A stretch of 64,000 nucleotides of DNA, taken from the NCBI GenBank assembly GCA_963736455.1, contig CAVTON010000001.1, positions 2,046,001 to 2,110,000 on the forward strand, written 5' to 3'. The notes beneath the pieces were generated by a model. The model ran no database searches, was not told where the DNA came from, and was given only the letters and a program-made list of their open reading frames with translations. Shown in pieces: positions 24,734-33,953 of the stretch; within the stretch, counting starts at the first letter, position 1, and each line of letters begins with the position of its first letter. The position numbers were made by a program, and so were the translations under genes. The DNA is from DAHUXD01 sp963736455 (GTDB lineage Bacteria; Acidobacteriota; Thermoanaerobaculia; UBA5066; Gp7-AA6).

Positions 24734-25819
24734 CTACTTGGCCGCCGCGGGCGCCCCCGCGAGCGCGTTTTCCTTCGTGATCATGAGGGTCGGCAGCACG
24801 ATCTTGTGGGGGACCTTCTCGCCCTTGAAGATGCGTTCCGCAATGTCCACGGCCTCGCGGCCGCCGGTGGGATAGACGAACGTCACGGACAGCTTTCCAT
24901 CGGCGACAGCCTGCCGGCCGCCGTCCAGTCCGGGCAGCCCGTCGATGCCGACGAACTTCATCTCGCCATCCCTCCCCTTCTCCTTCGCCGCGAGGTAGGC
25001 GCCGATCGCCATCGGGTCGTTGTGGGCGTAGACGAGGTCGATGTGATCGTGGGCGGCGAGCGCCGACTCCATCTGGGTCATCGCCTCCTCGCGCAGCCAG
25101 TTCGCGACGGGGTCGTGGACGATCTTGAGGTCGGGATACGCCGCGATCGCCTCGCGGAACCCCTCGCTGCGGTCGCGGGCCGGCGGCGAACCGGGAAGGC
25201 CCTTGATCTCGACGATGTCCCCCTTGCCCTGGAGAAGCTTCGCGACGTACTCGCCCGCCGCCTTTCCGATCTGGCGGTTGTCGGCGCCGATGAACGTCGT
25301 GTACGTGTCGCCCTCGATCGCGCGGTCCAGGATGACGACCGGGATCCCCGACTCGAAGGCCTTCTTGACGATCGGCGTCAGCGGCTTCGCCTCGTTCGGC
25401 GAGATCATGAGGAGGTCGATCTTCTGGCGCAGGAAGTTTTCGACGTCGGCGACCTGCTTGGCGTTGTCCTGCTGCGCGTCGGCGTAGGCGACCTCGACGT
25501 CCGGATAGTCCTTCGCGCGGGCCGCGACTTCCGCGTTCATCGCCACGCGCCAGGGCTCGCCCAGGTTGCACTGGGAGAAGCCGATCAGGTGCTTTCCCGA
25601 CTTCGACCTGCCGCAGCCGGAAACGCAGAGAACGGCGGCAAGGAGGGCGGCCGCAAGGGCCGCCCCTGCAGACCGGGAAACCAGAAGCCACGATCCGCGT
25701 TCCCTTCCGTAGCGGCGGGGCCTGCCCCCGCCCGGAACCTCACCGGCGCCTTCGCTGGAGCCAGACCGCGCCGACGATGATGACGCCCTTGAGAATGAGC
25801 TGCAGATTCGCATCCACAT
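24734..25819 (-). CDS. Sugar ABC transporter substrate-binding lipoprotein (RbsB/AraF type)
   Basis: The mature protein is a periplasmic binding protein of the ribose/arabinose class, with IGFSQCNLGEPWRVAMNAEV, ISPNEAKPLTPIVKKAFESG, VVILDRAI and YAHNDPMAIGAY. A lipobox (VSGC, Cys about 68 codons in) follows a hydrophobic run GAALAAALLAAVLC. The start is unresolved. The only in-frame ATGs (25819, 25813) lie inside the upstream permease gene, giving a 45-residue leader, and the signal region is encoded by a palindromic repeat. It works with the ATPase-permease fusion at 25740 and probably takes up a pentose such as L-arabinose. Confidence 0.85.
   Translation of the reverse strand: MWMRICSSFSRASSSSARSGSSEGAGEVPGGGRPRRYGRERGSWLLVSRSAGAALAAALLAAVLCVSGCGRSKSGKHLIGFSQCNLGEPWRVAMNAEVAARAKDYPDVEVAYADAQQDNAKQVADVENFLRQKIDLLMISPNEAKPLTPIVKKAFESGIPVVILDRAIEGDTYTTFIGADNRQIGKAAGEYVAKLLQGKGDIVEIKGLPGSPPARDRSEGFREAIAAYPDLKIVHDPVANWLREEAMTQMESALAAHDHIDLVYAHNDPMAIGAYLAAKEKGRDGEMKFVGIDGLPGLDGGRQAVADGKLSVTFVYPTGGREAVDIAERIFKGEKVPHKIVLPTLMITKENALAGAPAAAK
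25649..25738. repeat. Pair of GC palindromes over the start of the binding-protein gene
   Basis: Two palindromes, GGGCGGCCGCAAGGGCCGCC and GGCGGGGCCTGCCCCCGCC, stand about 40 bp apart. They resemble repeats at 41783 and 46788, which share the pattern TAGGGGCGG...CCGCCC. One forms the coding sequence of the signal peptide of the binding protein; the other fills the gap between it and the permease stop. Confidence 0.55.
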
Positions 25820-28292
25820 TGTTCAACCCCATGATGTTGTTGATGATGCCGATGATCAGCACGCCGACGAGGGTACCGCCGACCGTGCCCGTCCCGCCCA
25901 TGAGACTCGTGCCGCCGATGACGACGGCGGCGATCGCGTCGAGCTCGTACGCGACGCCGTCGTTGGGATTGCCCTGCTCGAGCTGCGCGCAGTGGACGAT
26001 CCCCGCGAGCGCCGCGAGCGCGCCGCCGATGACGTACACCGACGCCTTGTGCCACCCCACGCGGACGCCGGAGAGCCGCGCCGCCGTCTCGTTGTCGCCG
26101 ATCGCGTACAGGTAACGCCCGGCGCGGGTGCGCGAGAGGTACACGTGCATTCCGGCGACGGTCGCGAGAAAGAGCACCGCCGGAACGGGCACGTACGGCA
26201 CGAGCACGCCGGCGATCGCGCGCACCGACTCGGGCGCCCCGCCCGGCCCGAAGCCGAGCGGGATCGCGGTGCCGCCGCTCAGGTAGCGGGCGATGCCGCG
26301 GGCGGCGCTCATCATCGCGAGCGTGGCGATGAAGGGCTGGAGCTTCCACCGGGCGACGACAAAGCCGTTCGCGGCCCCGCAGAGCGCTCCGACCGCGAGG
26401 ACGGCGACGACGGTCGCCGCCAGCGAGAAGCCGCTCCGCATCAGAAACGAGGCCGTCAGCGTCGCCGCCAGCGCGAGGACCGAGCCCACGGACAGGTCGA
26501 TGCCGCCGGACACGATGACGGCCGTCATGCCGACCGCGAGGATCCCCTTCTCGGCGACCTGCCGGAGGATGTCGGTCAGGTTGCCGATGCCGAGAAAGAC
26601 CGGCCGGCCGCCTCGGACGGGCGAGAACACGATCGAGAGGATGACCACGGCGGCGAGGCCGAGGACGCTCGTCAGGCGCGTCAGGCGGCTGAGCTTCGGC
26701 GGCGGCGGAGCGGAGGGAGCGCCGGGCCTCGCCGGAGCCGGATCGTCCGGGCGCGACGCGTTTCCCCGCGAGCCCGTGCCGGCGCCCGACGCCGCGGCCA
26801 GGATCCTCTCCTCCGTCGCCTCCTCGCGCGAGAACGCGGCCGCGACGCGGCCCTCGCGGAAGACCGCGATGCGGTGGCACTGCGTCAGGACCTCGGACAT
26901 CTCGGAGGAGCAGAGCAGGATCCCGAATCCCTCGGCCGAAAGACGCGCCAGGAGCGCATAGATCTCGGCGCGCGCGGCGAGGTCGACGCCCCGCGTCGGC
27001 TCGTCGAGAAGCAGGACCTTCGGCGCCGCGAAGAGGCACCGCGCGAGCAGCGCCTTCTGCTGGTTCCCGCCGGAGAGCGTCGCGATCGGGGCCGCCGGCG
27101 ACGACGCGCGCACGCCCGTGTCCTGCATCAGCCGGCGGCCCTCCCGCCGGGCGGCGGCCGTCCGCACGAGGCCGAGGCGCCCGCTGACCTTCTCGAGGGC
27201 GCCGAGAACGATGTTCTCGCCGACGCCGAGATCGGGAAAGATCGCCTGCGCCTTTCGCTCCTCCGGAAGCAGGGTGAGGCCCGCTCGCCGCGCGAGAGCC
27301 GGATCGCGAAGCGGGACCTCGCGCCCCTCGACGACGACGCGTCCGGTCACGGCTCCCGGGCTCGCGCCGGCAAGCGCGAGAAGGAAGTCCGTCCGGCCGG
27401 CGCCGATCAGCCCCGCGAGCCCCACGATCTCGCCGCGCCGCACCGACAGCGAGACGTCGCGCACGCGGAAGCCGCCCGGACGATCCGGATCGGCGACGGA
27501 AAGGCTCTCGACGCGCAGGACCTCCGCCGCTCCGGGCGGGACGGGCGCGAGGGTCGCCGGAGGGATCTCGCGGCCGACCATCAGGCGGACCATCTCGACC
27601 TCGTCGAGGCCCTCGGCGCTTCGCGTCGCGATCCGCCGGCCGTCGCGCAGAACCGTCACGCGCTGCGCGAGGCGGCGCACCTCGTCGAGCCGGTGCGAGA
27701 TGTAGACGACGGCGACACCCCGCTCGGTCAGGCGGCGGACGAGGCGCTCGAGCCGCGCCGCCTCCTCGTTGTCGAGGGCCGCCGTCGGCTCGTCCATGAT
27801 GATCAGCCGCGCGTCGAGGGAGAGCGCCCGCGCGATGGCGACGAGCTGCCTCTGGCCGGGCTCCAGCCGTTCCACCGGCTCGGCCGGAGGCACGTGCGTC
27901 TCGCCGATCGCCGCGAGCTCGCCGGCGGAGCGGGAAAGCAGCGCGCGCGCGTCGAGCAGTCCGAAGCGGCCCTTCGGCTCGCGGCCGAGAAAGATGTTCT
28001 CGGCGGCCGAGAGCGGTGAGACGAGCTGGAGCTCCTGCGGAATCGCCGCGATCCCTCCCTCGATTGCCTCGCGCGGATCGGCGAAGCGGCGGACCGCCCC
28101 GTCCAGCCGCACTTCCCCCCCGTAGTCCGACAGCTCGCCCGTCAGGATTTTGACGAGCGTCGATTTCCCGGCGCCGTTCTCACCGATGAGCGCGTGGACC
28201 TCGCCCGCGACGACGTCGAAGTCCACGCCGTCGAGCGCCCGCACGCCGGGAAAGTCCATCGAGACGCCGCGGGCTTCGAGAAGAGGGGTCAT
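25740..28292 (-). CDS. Single-chain sugar ABC importer: RbsA-like double ATPase fused to RbsC-like permease
   Basis: The 850-residue protein joins parts that are normally separate. Residues 1-245 form ATPase 1 with Walker A GENGAGKST, signature LEPGQRQLVAIARAL and Walker B IIMDEPTAALD. Residues 250-500 form ATPase 2 with the usual degenerate GLIGAGRTD, LSGGNQQKALLAR and LLLDEPTRGVD. A Pro/Ala-rich linker (PDDPAPARPGAPSAPPPPK) leads to a permease of about nine membrane helices, with GGIDLSVGSVLALA and IGDNETAARLSGVRV typical of RbsC. Transport would use the lipoprotein at 24734. The frame is uninterrupted through the linker, so the fusion looks genuine. Confidence 0.93.
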   Translation of the reverse strand: MTPLLEARGVSMDFPGVRALDGVDFDVVAGEVHALIGENGAGKSTLVKILTGELSDYGGEVRLDGAVRRFADPREAIEGGIAAIPQELQLVSPLSAAENIFLGREPKGRFGLLDARALLSRSAGELAAIGETHVPPAEPVERLEPGQRQLVAIARALSLDARLIIMDEPTAALDNEEAARLERLVRRLTERGVAVVYISHRLDEVRRLAQRVTVLRDGRRIATRSAEGLDEVEMVRLMVGREIPPATLAPVPPGAAEVLRVESLSVADPDRPGGFRVRDVSLSVRRGEIVGLAGLIGAGRTDFLLALAGASPGAVTGRVVVEGREVPLRDPALARRAGLTLLPEERKAQAIFPDLGVGENIVLGALEKVSGRLGLVRTAAARREGRRLMQDTGVRASSPAAPIATLSGGNQQKALLARCLFAAPKVLLLDEPTRGVDLAARAEIYALLARLSAEGFGILLCSSEMSEVLTQCHRIAVFREGRVAAAFSREEATEERILAAASGAGTGSRGNASRPDDPAPARPGAPSAPPPPKLSRLTRLTSVLGLAAVVILSIVFSPVRGGRPVFLGIGNLTDILRQVAEKGILAVGMTAVIVSGGIDLSVGSVLALAATLTASFLMRSGFSLAATVVAVLAVGALCGAANGFVVARWKLQPFIATLAMMSAARGIARYLSGGTAIPLGFGPGGAPESVRAIAGVLVPYVPVPAVLFLATVAGMHVYLSRTRAGRYLYAIGDNETAARLSGVRVGWHKASVYVIGGALAALAGIVHCAQLEQGNPNDGVAYELDAIAAVVIGGTSLMGGTGTVGGTLVGVLIIGIINNIMGLNNVDANLQLILKGVIIVGAVWLQRRRR

Positions 28293-28310
28293 GGGAGACC
28301 CGCTGGCTCG

Positions 28311-28710
28311 TCATCCCGAGGAGCTCCGCGACGAGGGATCCCTTTCTGAGTCACGGCCGTCGGCACCATAGCGATCCCCGCCGGCCTGTCATCCGGAGGA
28401 GCTCCGCGACGAGGGATCCCTTTCTGAGCCACGGCCGTCGGCACCATAGCGATCCCCGCCGGCCTGTCATCCCGAGGAGCACCGCGACGAGGGATCCCTT
28501 TCTGAGCCACGGCCGTCGGTACCAGAGGGATCCCCGCCGGCCTGTCATCCCGAGGAGCTCCGCGACGAGGGATCCCTTTCTGAGCCACGGCCGTCGGTAC
28601 CAGAGGGATCCCCGCCGGCCTGTCATCCCGAGGAGCTCCGCGACGAGGGATCCCTTTCCGAGCCACGGCCGTCGGTACCAGAGGGATCCCTCGCGGCGCT
28701 CGGGATGACA
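28311..28710. repeat. Five tandem 78-bp units of a dispersed repeat
   Basis: Units begin TCATCCCGAGGAGC (one has TCATCCGGAGG) at 28311, 28389, 28467, 28545 and 28623, so the period is exactly 78 bp. Each contains CGACGAGGGATCCCTTTC, an ACGGCCGTCGG segment and GGGATCCCCGCCGGCCTG. The last unit ends in the inverted terminus GCGCTCGGGATGACA. A single related element lies at 62546. The array fills the gap between the importer and the kinase gene and leaves no room for a gene there. Confidence 0.9.
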
Positions 28711-28728
28711 CTCGGGGCGACGGGGCCC

Positions 28729-30363
28729 TCACCCTCTCCCCCGCCGGAGGCGCGCCATGAGGGCGGCGCCCGGTCCCCTGCCGAAGTGGTCGTGCAGCGC
28801 GAGCCAGTCGCCGTAGAGCGCGTCGTAGGCGGCGCGGGCATTCGCGTCCGGCCCGATGCGTCCCGGCTTCAGATGGGCCATGGCCTTCGCGGCATCGACG
28901 AAGGAGCCGTGGCCTCCGCGCGCGACGCCCGCGGCGACGGCTCCGAGCATGGCGGCGCCGAGGGCGGAGGCGTTGGCGGAGGCCGCGAGCGCGATCGGCC
29001 GGCCCGTGACGTCGGCGTAGATCTGGACGAGCAGCGGGCTTCGCCCGGCGAGCCCTCCGACGGCGACGAGCTCGTGCACGGGGATCCGTTCGGCCTCGAA
29101 CGCGTCGAGGATGCGGCGCGTGGAGAACGCGGTCGCCTCGATCAGGGCCCGATAGATCTCGGCCGCGGTCGTCGAGAGCGTCAGTCCGACCAGGAGGCCG
29201 GAGAGGTTCGCGTCCACGAGAACCGACCGATTGCCGTTCCACCAGTCGAGGGCGAGCAGTCCGCGCGCTCCGGGTGGAACGGACGCGGCATCGCGCTCGA
29301 GCGCGGCGAAGTCGCCGCCGGCCGCGAGGCTGGCGAACCAGCCGAAGAGATCGCCGACGGCCGGCTGTCCGGCCTCGTAGCCGTAGAAGCCCTCGACGAT
29401 GCCGTCCTTCACGACGCCGCCGATGCCCTCGACGGGCGCGTGCCGGTCGGCGAGCAGCATGTGGCAGGTCGAGGTCCCGATGACGAGCACCATGCGCCCG
29501 GCCTCGACCACCGTGGCGGCGGGGACCGCGCTGTGCGCGTCGATGATCGCGGCCGCTACGGCCGTCCCCGGCTCGAGACCCAGCCGCGACGCCATCGCCG
29601 GAGTCAGGCCGCCGACCCTCCGCCCCGGCGGGACGATCTCGCCTCCGAGCTTCTCGCCCAGATTCCCGAAGCGCGGATCGAGCGCCGCGAAGAATTCCGG
29701 AGAGGGAAAGCCCCGCTCCCGGCTCCAGAAGCCCTTGTAGCCCGCGCCGCAGGCGTTGCGAACGCGCACGCCGGAGAGCTCGCCGACGATCCAGTCGCCG
29801 CCCTCGACGATCGACGCCGCCGCGGCGTAGACCTCCGGATCCTCCTCGAGGATCTGCAGCGCCTTGGCAGCGAGCCACTCGGACGACGTCCGGCCGCCGT
29901 AGTCGGCGAGGAACTCCTCCCTCCGCGAGGATGCGGCCGCATTGATGCGGTCCGCGTGCGGCTGCGCGGCGTGGTGCTTCCAGAGTTTGACCCACGCGTG
30001 CGGCCGGGCGGCGAACCGCGGATCGAGGCAGAGCGGGCGGCCCGCCGCGTCGACCGGCAGCACGGTGCACGACGTGAAGTCCACGCCGATCCCGACGACA
30101 GCGGTCTTCGGGACGCCGGCCGCCTCGAGCGCCTCGGGCACGGCCTTCTCGATCGCGTCGATCCAGTCCTGCGGGTGCTGGAGCGCCCAGTCGGCCGGCA
30201 GCCGGTCGCGCGAACCCGGGAGCGCCGCGTCCATGACCCCGTGGCGATACTCGGCGACCGCCGACCCGCGCTCGCGGCCCGTGCGCGTTTCGACGACCAG
30301 GGCGCGGACCGACGCGGTCCCGAAATCGAGACCCAGCGCGCAGGGCGCCTCCGACTCCGTCAC
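28729..30363 (-). CDS. araB: Ribulokinase (FGGY family)
   Basis: The 544-residue FGGY kinase would phosphorylate L-ribulose to L-ribulose 5-phosphate in the cytoplasm. The ATPase fold starts GLDFGTASVRALVVETRTG, with FTSCTVLPVDAAGRPLC, EWLAAKALQILEEDPEVYAA and IIDAHSAVPAA, features of AraB rather than xylulokinase. The C-terminal FGGY-like motif reads VAVGGLAGRSPLLVQIYADV. The GTG start at 30363 overlaps the isomerase stop by GTGA, so the two are translationally coupled. Together with the isomerase, GH127 enzyme and importer it builds an L-arabinose-type pathway. D-ribulokinase or a related specificity remains possible. Confidence 0.85.
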   Translation of the reverse strand: MTESEAPCALGLDFGTASVRALVVETRTGRERGSAVAEYRHGVMDAALPGSRDRLPADWALQHPQDWIDAIEKAVPEALEAAGVPKTAVVGIGVDFTSCTVLPVDAAGRPLCLDPRFAARPHAWVKLWKHHAAQPHADRINAAASSRREEFLADYGGRTSSEWLAAKALQILEEDPEVYAAAASIVEGGDWIVGELSGVRVRNACGAGYKGFWSRERGFPSPEFFAALDPRFGNLGEKLGGEIVPPGRRVGGLTPAMASRLGLEPGTAVAAAIIDAHSAVPAATVVEAGRMVLVIGTSTCHMLLADRHAPVEGIGGVVKDGIVEGFYGYEAGQPAVGDLFGWFASLAAGGDFAALERDAASVPPGARGLLALDWWNGNRSVLVDANLSGLLVGLTLSTTAAEIYRALIEATAFSTRRILDAFEAERIPVHELVAVGGLAGRSPLLVQIYADVTGRPIALAASANASALGAAMLGAVAAGVARGGHGSFVDAAKAMAHLKPGRIGPDANARAAYDALYGDWLALHDHFGRGPGAALMARLRRGRG

Positions 30364-32027
30364 GCCCGGTACTTTTCCGCCTGGTGGCGATCGAGCGTCT
30401 GCTCGGGGTCGCCGCAGAGGTTGACCTCGATGCCGAGGGCGCGCGCCATCGACGCCTTGCGCACGAGGGCGTGGTTGGCGGAGGCGGCGTCCGGCGCATA
30501 GGCCACCTGGATGTGGTTGGCCTTGTGCTTGGCCATCATCTGATCGCGCGTGATGCCATAGAGCACGGCGTGCATGATCGGCCACTGCGGCGTCGTGGCC
30601 TGCCAGCGGCGCTCGGTCTCGGCGTCCGAGAGCTTGACGACGCCGCCGCGGCCGATGTCCATGTGGAGGCCGCGATCCTCGACGTAGACGCGCGAGAAGA
30701 CGATCTCGCCCGGCTTCGAAATGCCCTTCAGCGTCGAGCCGCCCTTCGGAAAGTACATGGGCGGCTGCCGTTCGCCGCGGGCCCCGCCATAGCCGCCGAT
30801 GAAGTGCGAGGCCGGAGCCGCGCCCGAGATCTCGAAGACCCAGACGAACCCGTCGACGCCGCTCTCGGCGACCGTGGCTCCCCAGCGCACGTCGTGAAGC
30901 GTCGTCGAGGGATCGATGGAAAGATCGGTCCACACGCGATTCGTCAGGAGCGCGTCGACCCCCGCGCACTCGTCCACCTCGTTGAAGTGCGGCACGGCGA
31001 GTCCGTCGAAGAGCGGTTTCCCGTCCGCGCCGGCGACCGGAGGACGATCGGGATTGTTGAGCAGGCCCTCGGCGAGGTCCGAGGCGACGCACGTGTCCTT
31101 CAATCCCTGCTGGTACTGGATGCCGATCGCGGCGCAGCCGAAGTCGGACGCCATCCTCGCGGCGGCGTCGTACATCTTGAGGCCTTCGAGCACCTGCCAC
31201 TCGGTCAGCTCGCTCGCCTCGTCACGGCCGAGCACGAAGGTCATGCCGCGGCGCCTCAGCCACTCGTAGTGGCGGCGCGCCGACTCCTCCGGGACCTCGC
31301 GCATCGCGGCGTAGAGGGCCGACTGCGACAGGCGCTCCTTGAAGAGCCCCATCCCATGCAGGAGCTCGTCCGGGACGATCGCGTTGTACATCCCCATGCA
31401 CCCCTCGTCGAAGACCCCGAGGATCGCCTGGTCGCGCCGGAGCGTCTCGGCGAGGGCCGTCCCGCGCGCCCGATCCTCCGCGAACGACGGCCCGAAGGTG
31501 CCGTCGACGAGGGACTGCGCGTGGCTCGTGTCGTGGGCGATGCGCCCCTCGCCGAGCCATTGCCGCAGGCCCGCGCGCGCGAAGCCGTCCTCGAAGTCCT
31601 CGCTCCAGATCGAGCTGTACGGGATTCCCGCCTTGGTGAGCGACGCGTTGACGTTCAGCATCCCGACGAGGCCCGGCCACTCGCCGCTCCAGTTGGCGAG
31701 CGTCAGGATCGGGCCGCGGTGCTTCGTCAGCCCGGCGAGGACGTGGCTCGTGTACTCCCACACGGCCTCGGCGACGACCAGCGGCGCCTCGGGATCGATC
31801 TTCCGGAAGATCTGGATGCCGCGCGCCTGCCCGTCGATGAAGCCGTGCTTCTTGACGGGGTCGTACTCGTGGCCGCGCACGATCCTCGCCCCGAGCTCGC
31901 CGAACGCCTTCCCGACCGCTTTCTCGAGCGTCTGCTGCGCCGGCCAGCAGCGCTGGTTGGCCGTGATCCGCGAGTCGCCGCTCGCGACGAGGATGACTTC
32001 CCGGGCTCCAGGTTTCTGAGTGCTCAT
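30360..32027 (-). CDS. L-fucose/L-arabinose isomerase-family ketol isomerase
   Basis: This 555-residue protein is of the FucI/AraA structural superfamily. Features include GDSRITANQRCWPAQQTLEK at the N-terminus, WSGEWPGLVGMLNVN, VFDEGCMGMYNAIVPDELLH (metal/acid residues) and the C-terminal SHFIGGYGGARGERQPPMYF. It resembles FucI more than the AraA family in length and motifs. In this setting, upstream of a ribulokinase and downstream of a beta-L-arabinofuranosidase, the likely substrate is L-arabinose, although D-arabinose or L-fucose cannot be excluded. It follows the GH127 gene by 22 nt and overlaps the kinase, so one transcript is likely. Confidence 0.82.
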   Translation of the reverse strand: MSTQKPGAREVILVASGDSRITANQRCWPAQQTLEKAVGKAFGELGARIVRGHEYDPVKKHGFIDGQARGIQIFRKIDPEAPLVVAEAVWEYTSHVLAGLTKHRGPILTLANWSGEWPGLVGMLNVNASLTKAGIPYSSIWSEDFEDGFARAGLRQWLGEGRIAHDTSHAQSLVDGTFGPSFAEDRARGTALAETLRRDQAILGVFDEGCMGMYNAIVPDELLHGMGLFKERLSQSALYAAMREVPEESARRHYEWLRRRGMTFVLGRDEASELTEWQVLEGLKMYDAAARMASDFGCAAIGIQYQQGLKDTCVASDLAEGLLNNPDRPPVAGADGKPLFDGLAVPHFNEVDECAGVDALLTNRVWTDLSIDPSTTLHDVRWGATVAESGVDGFVWVFEISGAAPASHFIGGYGGARGERQPPMYFPKGGSTLKGISKPGEIVFSRVYVEDRGLHMDIGRGGVVKLSDAETERRWQATTPQWPIMHAVLYGITRDQMMAKHKANHIQVAYAPDAASANHALVRKASMARALGIEVNLCGDPEQTLDRHQAEKYRA

Positions 32028-32049
32028 GCCGTGCGCTCGTCTCCCCGAC

Positions 32050-33876
32050 CTACGCGAGGTCGAAATACATGTCGTAGGGAACGCCGGCCCCGGCCTCGGA
32101 GAACGGCGCGAAGCCGCCGTGAGGCTGGCCTCCCACGGTGAAATCGAGTCCTCTGCCCGAGGACCGCGCGATCCAATCCGAGAGACTCGCGCCGGATGGC
32201 ACGAGGCTCGGCGCTTCGTTGCGGACGAGCACGACCGGACCGTACGTCACCGCGACGCGCTTCGGGTGCCGGGGATCGACCGGCGACAGCGCGAGCCGCA
32301 TCGGGAGCCGCACCGTGACCCGATCGCCGGCGCTCCAGGTGCGCCGGACGACGGCCCAGCCGCCGGGACCCGCCGCGGCCGGGGCCGCCTTGCCGTTGAC
32401 GGCGACCTCGACGTTCTCGGTCCACGACGGAACGCGGAGCTTCACGTCGAACGCGGCGCTCCGGGCCGGCCGGACCGTGAGCGTCGTCGTGTCCGACTCG
32501 GGAAACGCCGTCTCCTGCTCGACGACCACTTCCGTGCCGCCCTGGTTCCAGGCCGCTCGCGAGGGCACGAAGAGATTCACGGCCAGACCGCCGGCGTCTC
32601 GGAAGTAGACGACGTTGTGGTAGTCGGCGACGACCTGCGGATACGTTCCCGAGCAGCAGGGCCACGTCCCGTCCAGGTGATAGATCTTGCGGCCGCCGCC
32701 CATCCGGTAGTCGGAGTAGTAGAACGTGTCGCCCTTTGCGCCCATCGGCAGCGCGCCGAGAATTCCGTTGTAGAGCAGGCGCTCGATCCAGTCGCCGTAG
32801 CGCGCCTGCCCGGTGAACCGGAGCAGGTACCGCGACAGCTTGAAGCCGGCCCAGCATCCGCAGGGCGTCTCGAACGTGGCGTAGGTCGTCTCGAGGCGCC
32901 GGCCGAGCTCCCCGTCCGCAGCGACGAGCTCCTCGTCGGGCCCGAATCCACCCGTCGCGTAGCACTGCGTCCGCTGGAGCCAGTCGTGCTGGTTGACGAT
33001 CGCGTCGAGGTAGGGCTTCTCGCCCGAGACGGCGTACGCCATCGCGCACGACGACATCGTGTTGACGTGGCTGTAGGCGTGGTGGCCGTGCCGGGAGACC
33101 GCCGTCGGCGCCGCGCCCGAGAACGCGTTCCAGTAATCGGTGAAGCGCCACACGTCCGCGAAGCGCCGGTACTTTTCGTCGCCCGTCAGGACGTAGGCGC
33201 GGTACAGGTTTTCCGAGAGCGTGTACCACTCGGTGTCGGAGTCGACCTTGCGGCTGCGGTCGAGGTTCTCGATCGCCCAGTCGGTGATCTTCGAGAGGTG
33301 CGCCAGAGAATCCTGGCGCCCGGCGTAGACCGCCATGTCCACGAGTCCGCCGACCGTCTTGTCGTAGATGTAATGCGGCTGCCAGGGCCGCCGGGAGTAG
33401 AAGAACCAGCCGTCCGGTTCGATGGTCGACGCCCACTCGGACATCAGGTGGACGGCCTTGCCGCGCAGGTCCGCGTCGCCCGTCGCCTTCGCCATGCGCG
33501 CCATTCCCGAGAGCCACTGGCCGAACGTGTGGAACGTATCGCCGTTCGACCACCACGTCCGCCGCGACGGATCGCCGCCGTACCAGCCGCCGAGGTTCGT
33601 TCCCCGGGCGCGCTGGCCGGCGCGGATCCGGAATCCCAGCAAGGCATCGTCGTCGGGGATCGCGAAGTAGTAGTCGCGCGCGGCCGAGAACTGCGAGCGC
33701 AGCGGCCCGTCGAGGAGAGTCACGCCCTCGTAGTCGAAGGCATCGAGGCGCGACGACCCGCCGGAGGATGACGCACCCGGCGAGGACCGGAGCCCGAGTC
33801 TCCCCGCCAGCGGCGCGAGCACCGCCCCGGCGACCGCCTGCTTCACGAAGCTCCTCCGGCTCGTCGCTGCGCTCAT
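32050..33876 (-). CDS. Tat-exported GH127 beta-L-arabinofuranosidase-like enzyme
   Basis: The 608-residue protein starts MSAATSRRSFVKQAVAGAVL, a twin-arginine signal (SRRSF), after a CGAGGAG ribosome site. The (alpha/alpha)6-barrel GH127/DUF1680 family is shown by GTNLGGWYGGDPSRRTWWSN, AYSHVNTMSSCAMAY, ETPCGCW and DGTWPCCSGTYPQ. The cysteine cluster (C339/C341, C407-C408) with E336 corresponds to the zinc-cysteine site that holds the nucleophile in characterised members. The E-to-C spacing is one residue longer than in the well-known family member. It would release L-arabinose outside the cytoplasm for the importer downstream. Confidence 0.9.
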   Translation of the reverse strand: MSAATSRRSFVKQAVAGAVLAPLAGRLGLRSSPGASSSGGSSRLDAFDYEGVTLLDGPLRSQFSAARDYYFAIPDDDALLGFRIRAGQRARGTNLGGWYGGDPSRRTWWSNGDTFHTFGQWLSGMARMAKATGDADLRGKAVHLMSEWASTIEPDGWFFYSRRPWQPHYIYDKTVGGLVDMAVYAGRQDSLAHLSKITDWAIENLDRSRKVDSDTEWYTLSENLYRAYVLTGDEKYRRFADVWRFTDYWNAFSGAAPTAVSRHGHHAYSHVNTMSSCAMAYAVSGEKPYLDAIVNQHDWLQRTQCYATGGFGPDEELVAADGELGRRLETTYATFETPCGCWAGFKLSRYLLRFTGQARYGDWIERLLYNGILGALPMGAKGDTFYYSDYRMGGGRKIYHLDGTWPCCSGTYPQVVADYHNVVYFRDAGGLAVNLFVPSRAAWNQGGTEVVVEQETAFPESDTTTLTVRPARSAAFDVKLRVPSWTENVEVAVNGKAAPAAAGPGGWAVVRRTWSAGDRVTVRLPMRLALSPVDPRHPKRVAVTYGPVVLVRNEAPSLVPSGASLSDWIARSSGRGLDFTVGGQPHGGFAPFSEAGAGVPYDMYFDLA

Positions 33877-33953
33877 CGGGAACTCCTCGGAAAATCCGGG
33901 GAGATTCTATGCCGGAGGGCGATCCCTCGGGCCGTCGCGGCGTTCGGGCGCGG

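Noticed and set aside
25992..28019. A 675-codon frame opposite the ABC importer
   Set aside because: It is low-complexity Arg/Asp/Glu-rich sequence antisense to a strong gene, with no domain, ribosome site or promoter.
28311..28710. Possible CRISPR array from the regular repeats
   Set aside because: The whole 78-bp unit is repeated without unique spacers, and no cas gene is near.
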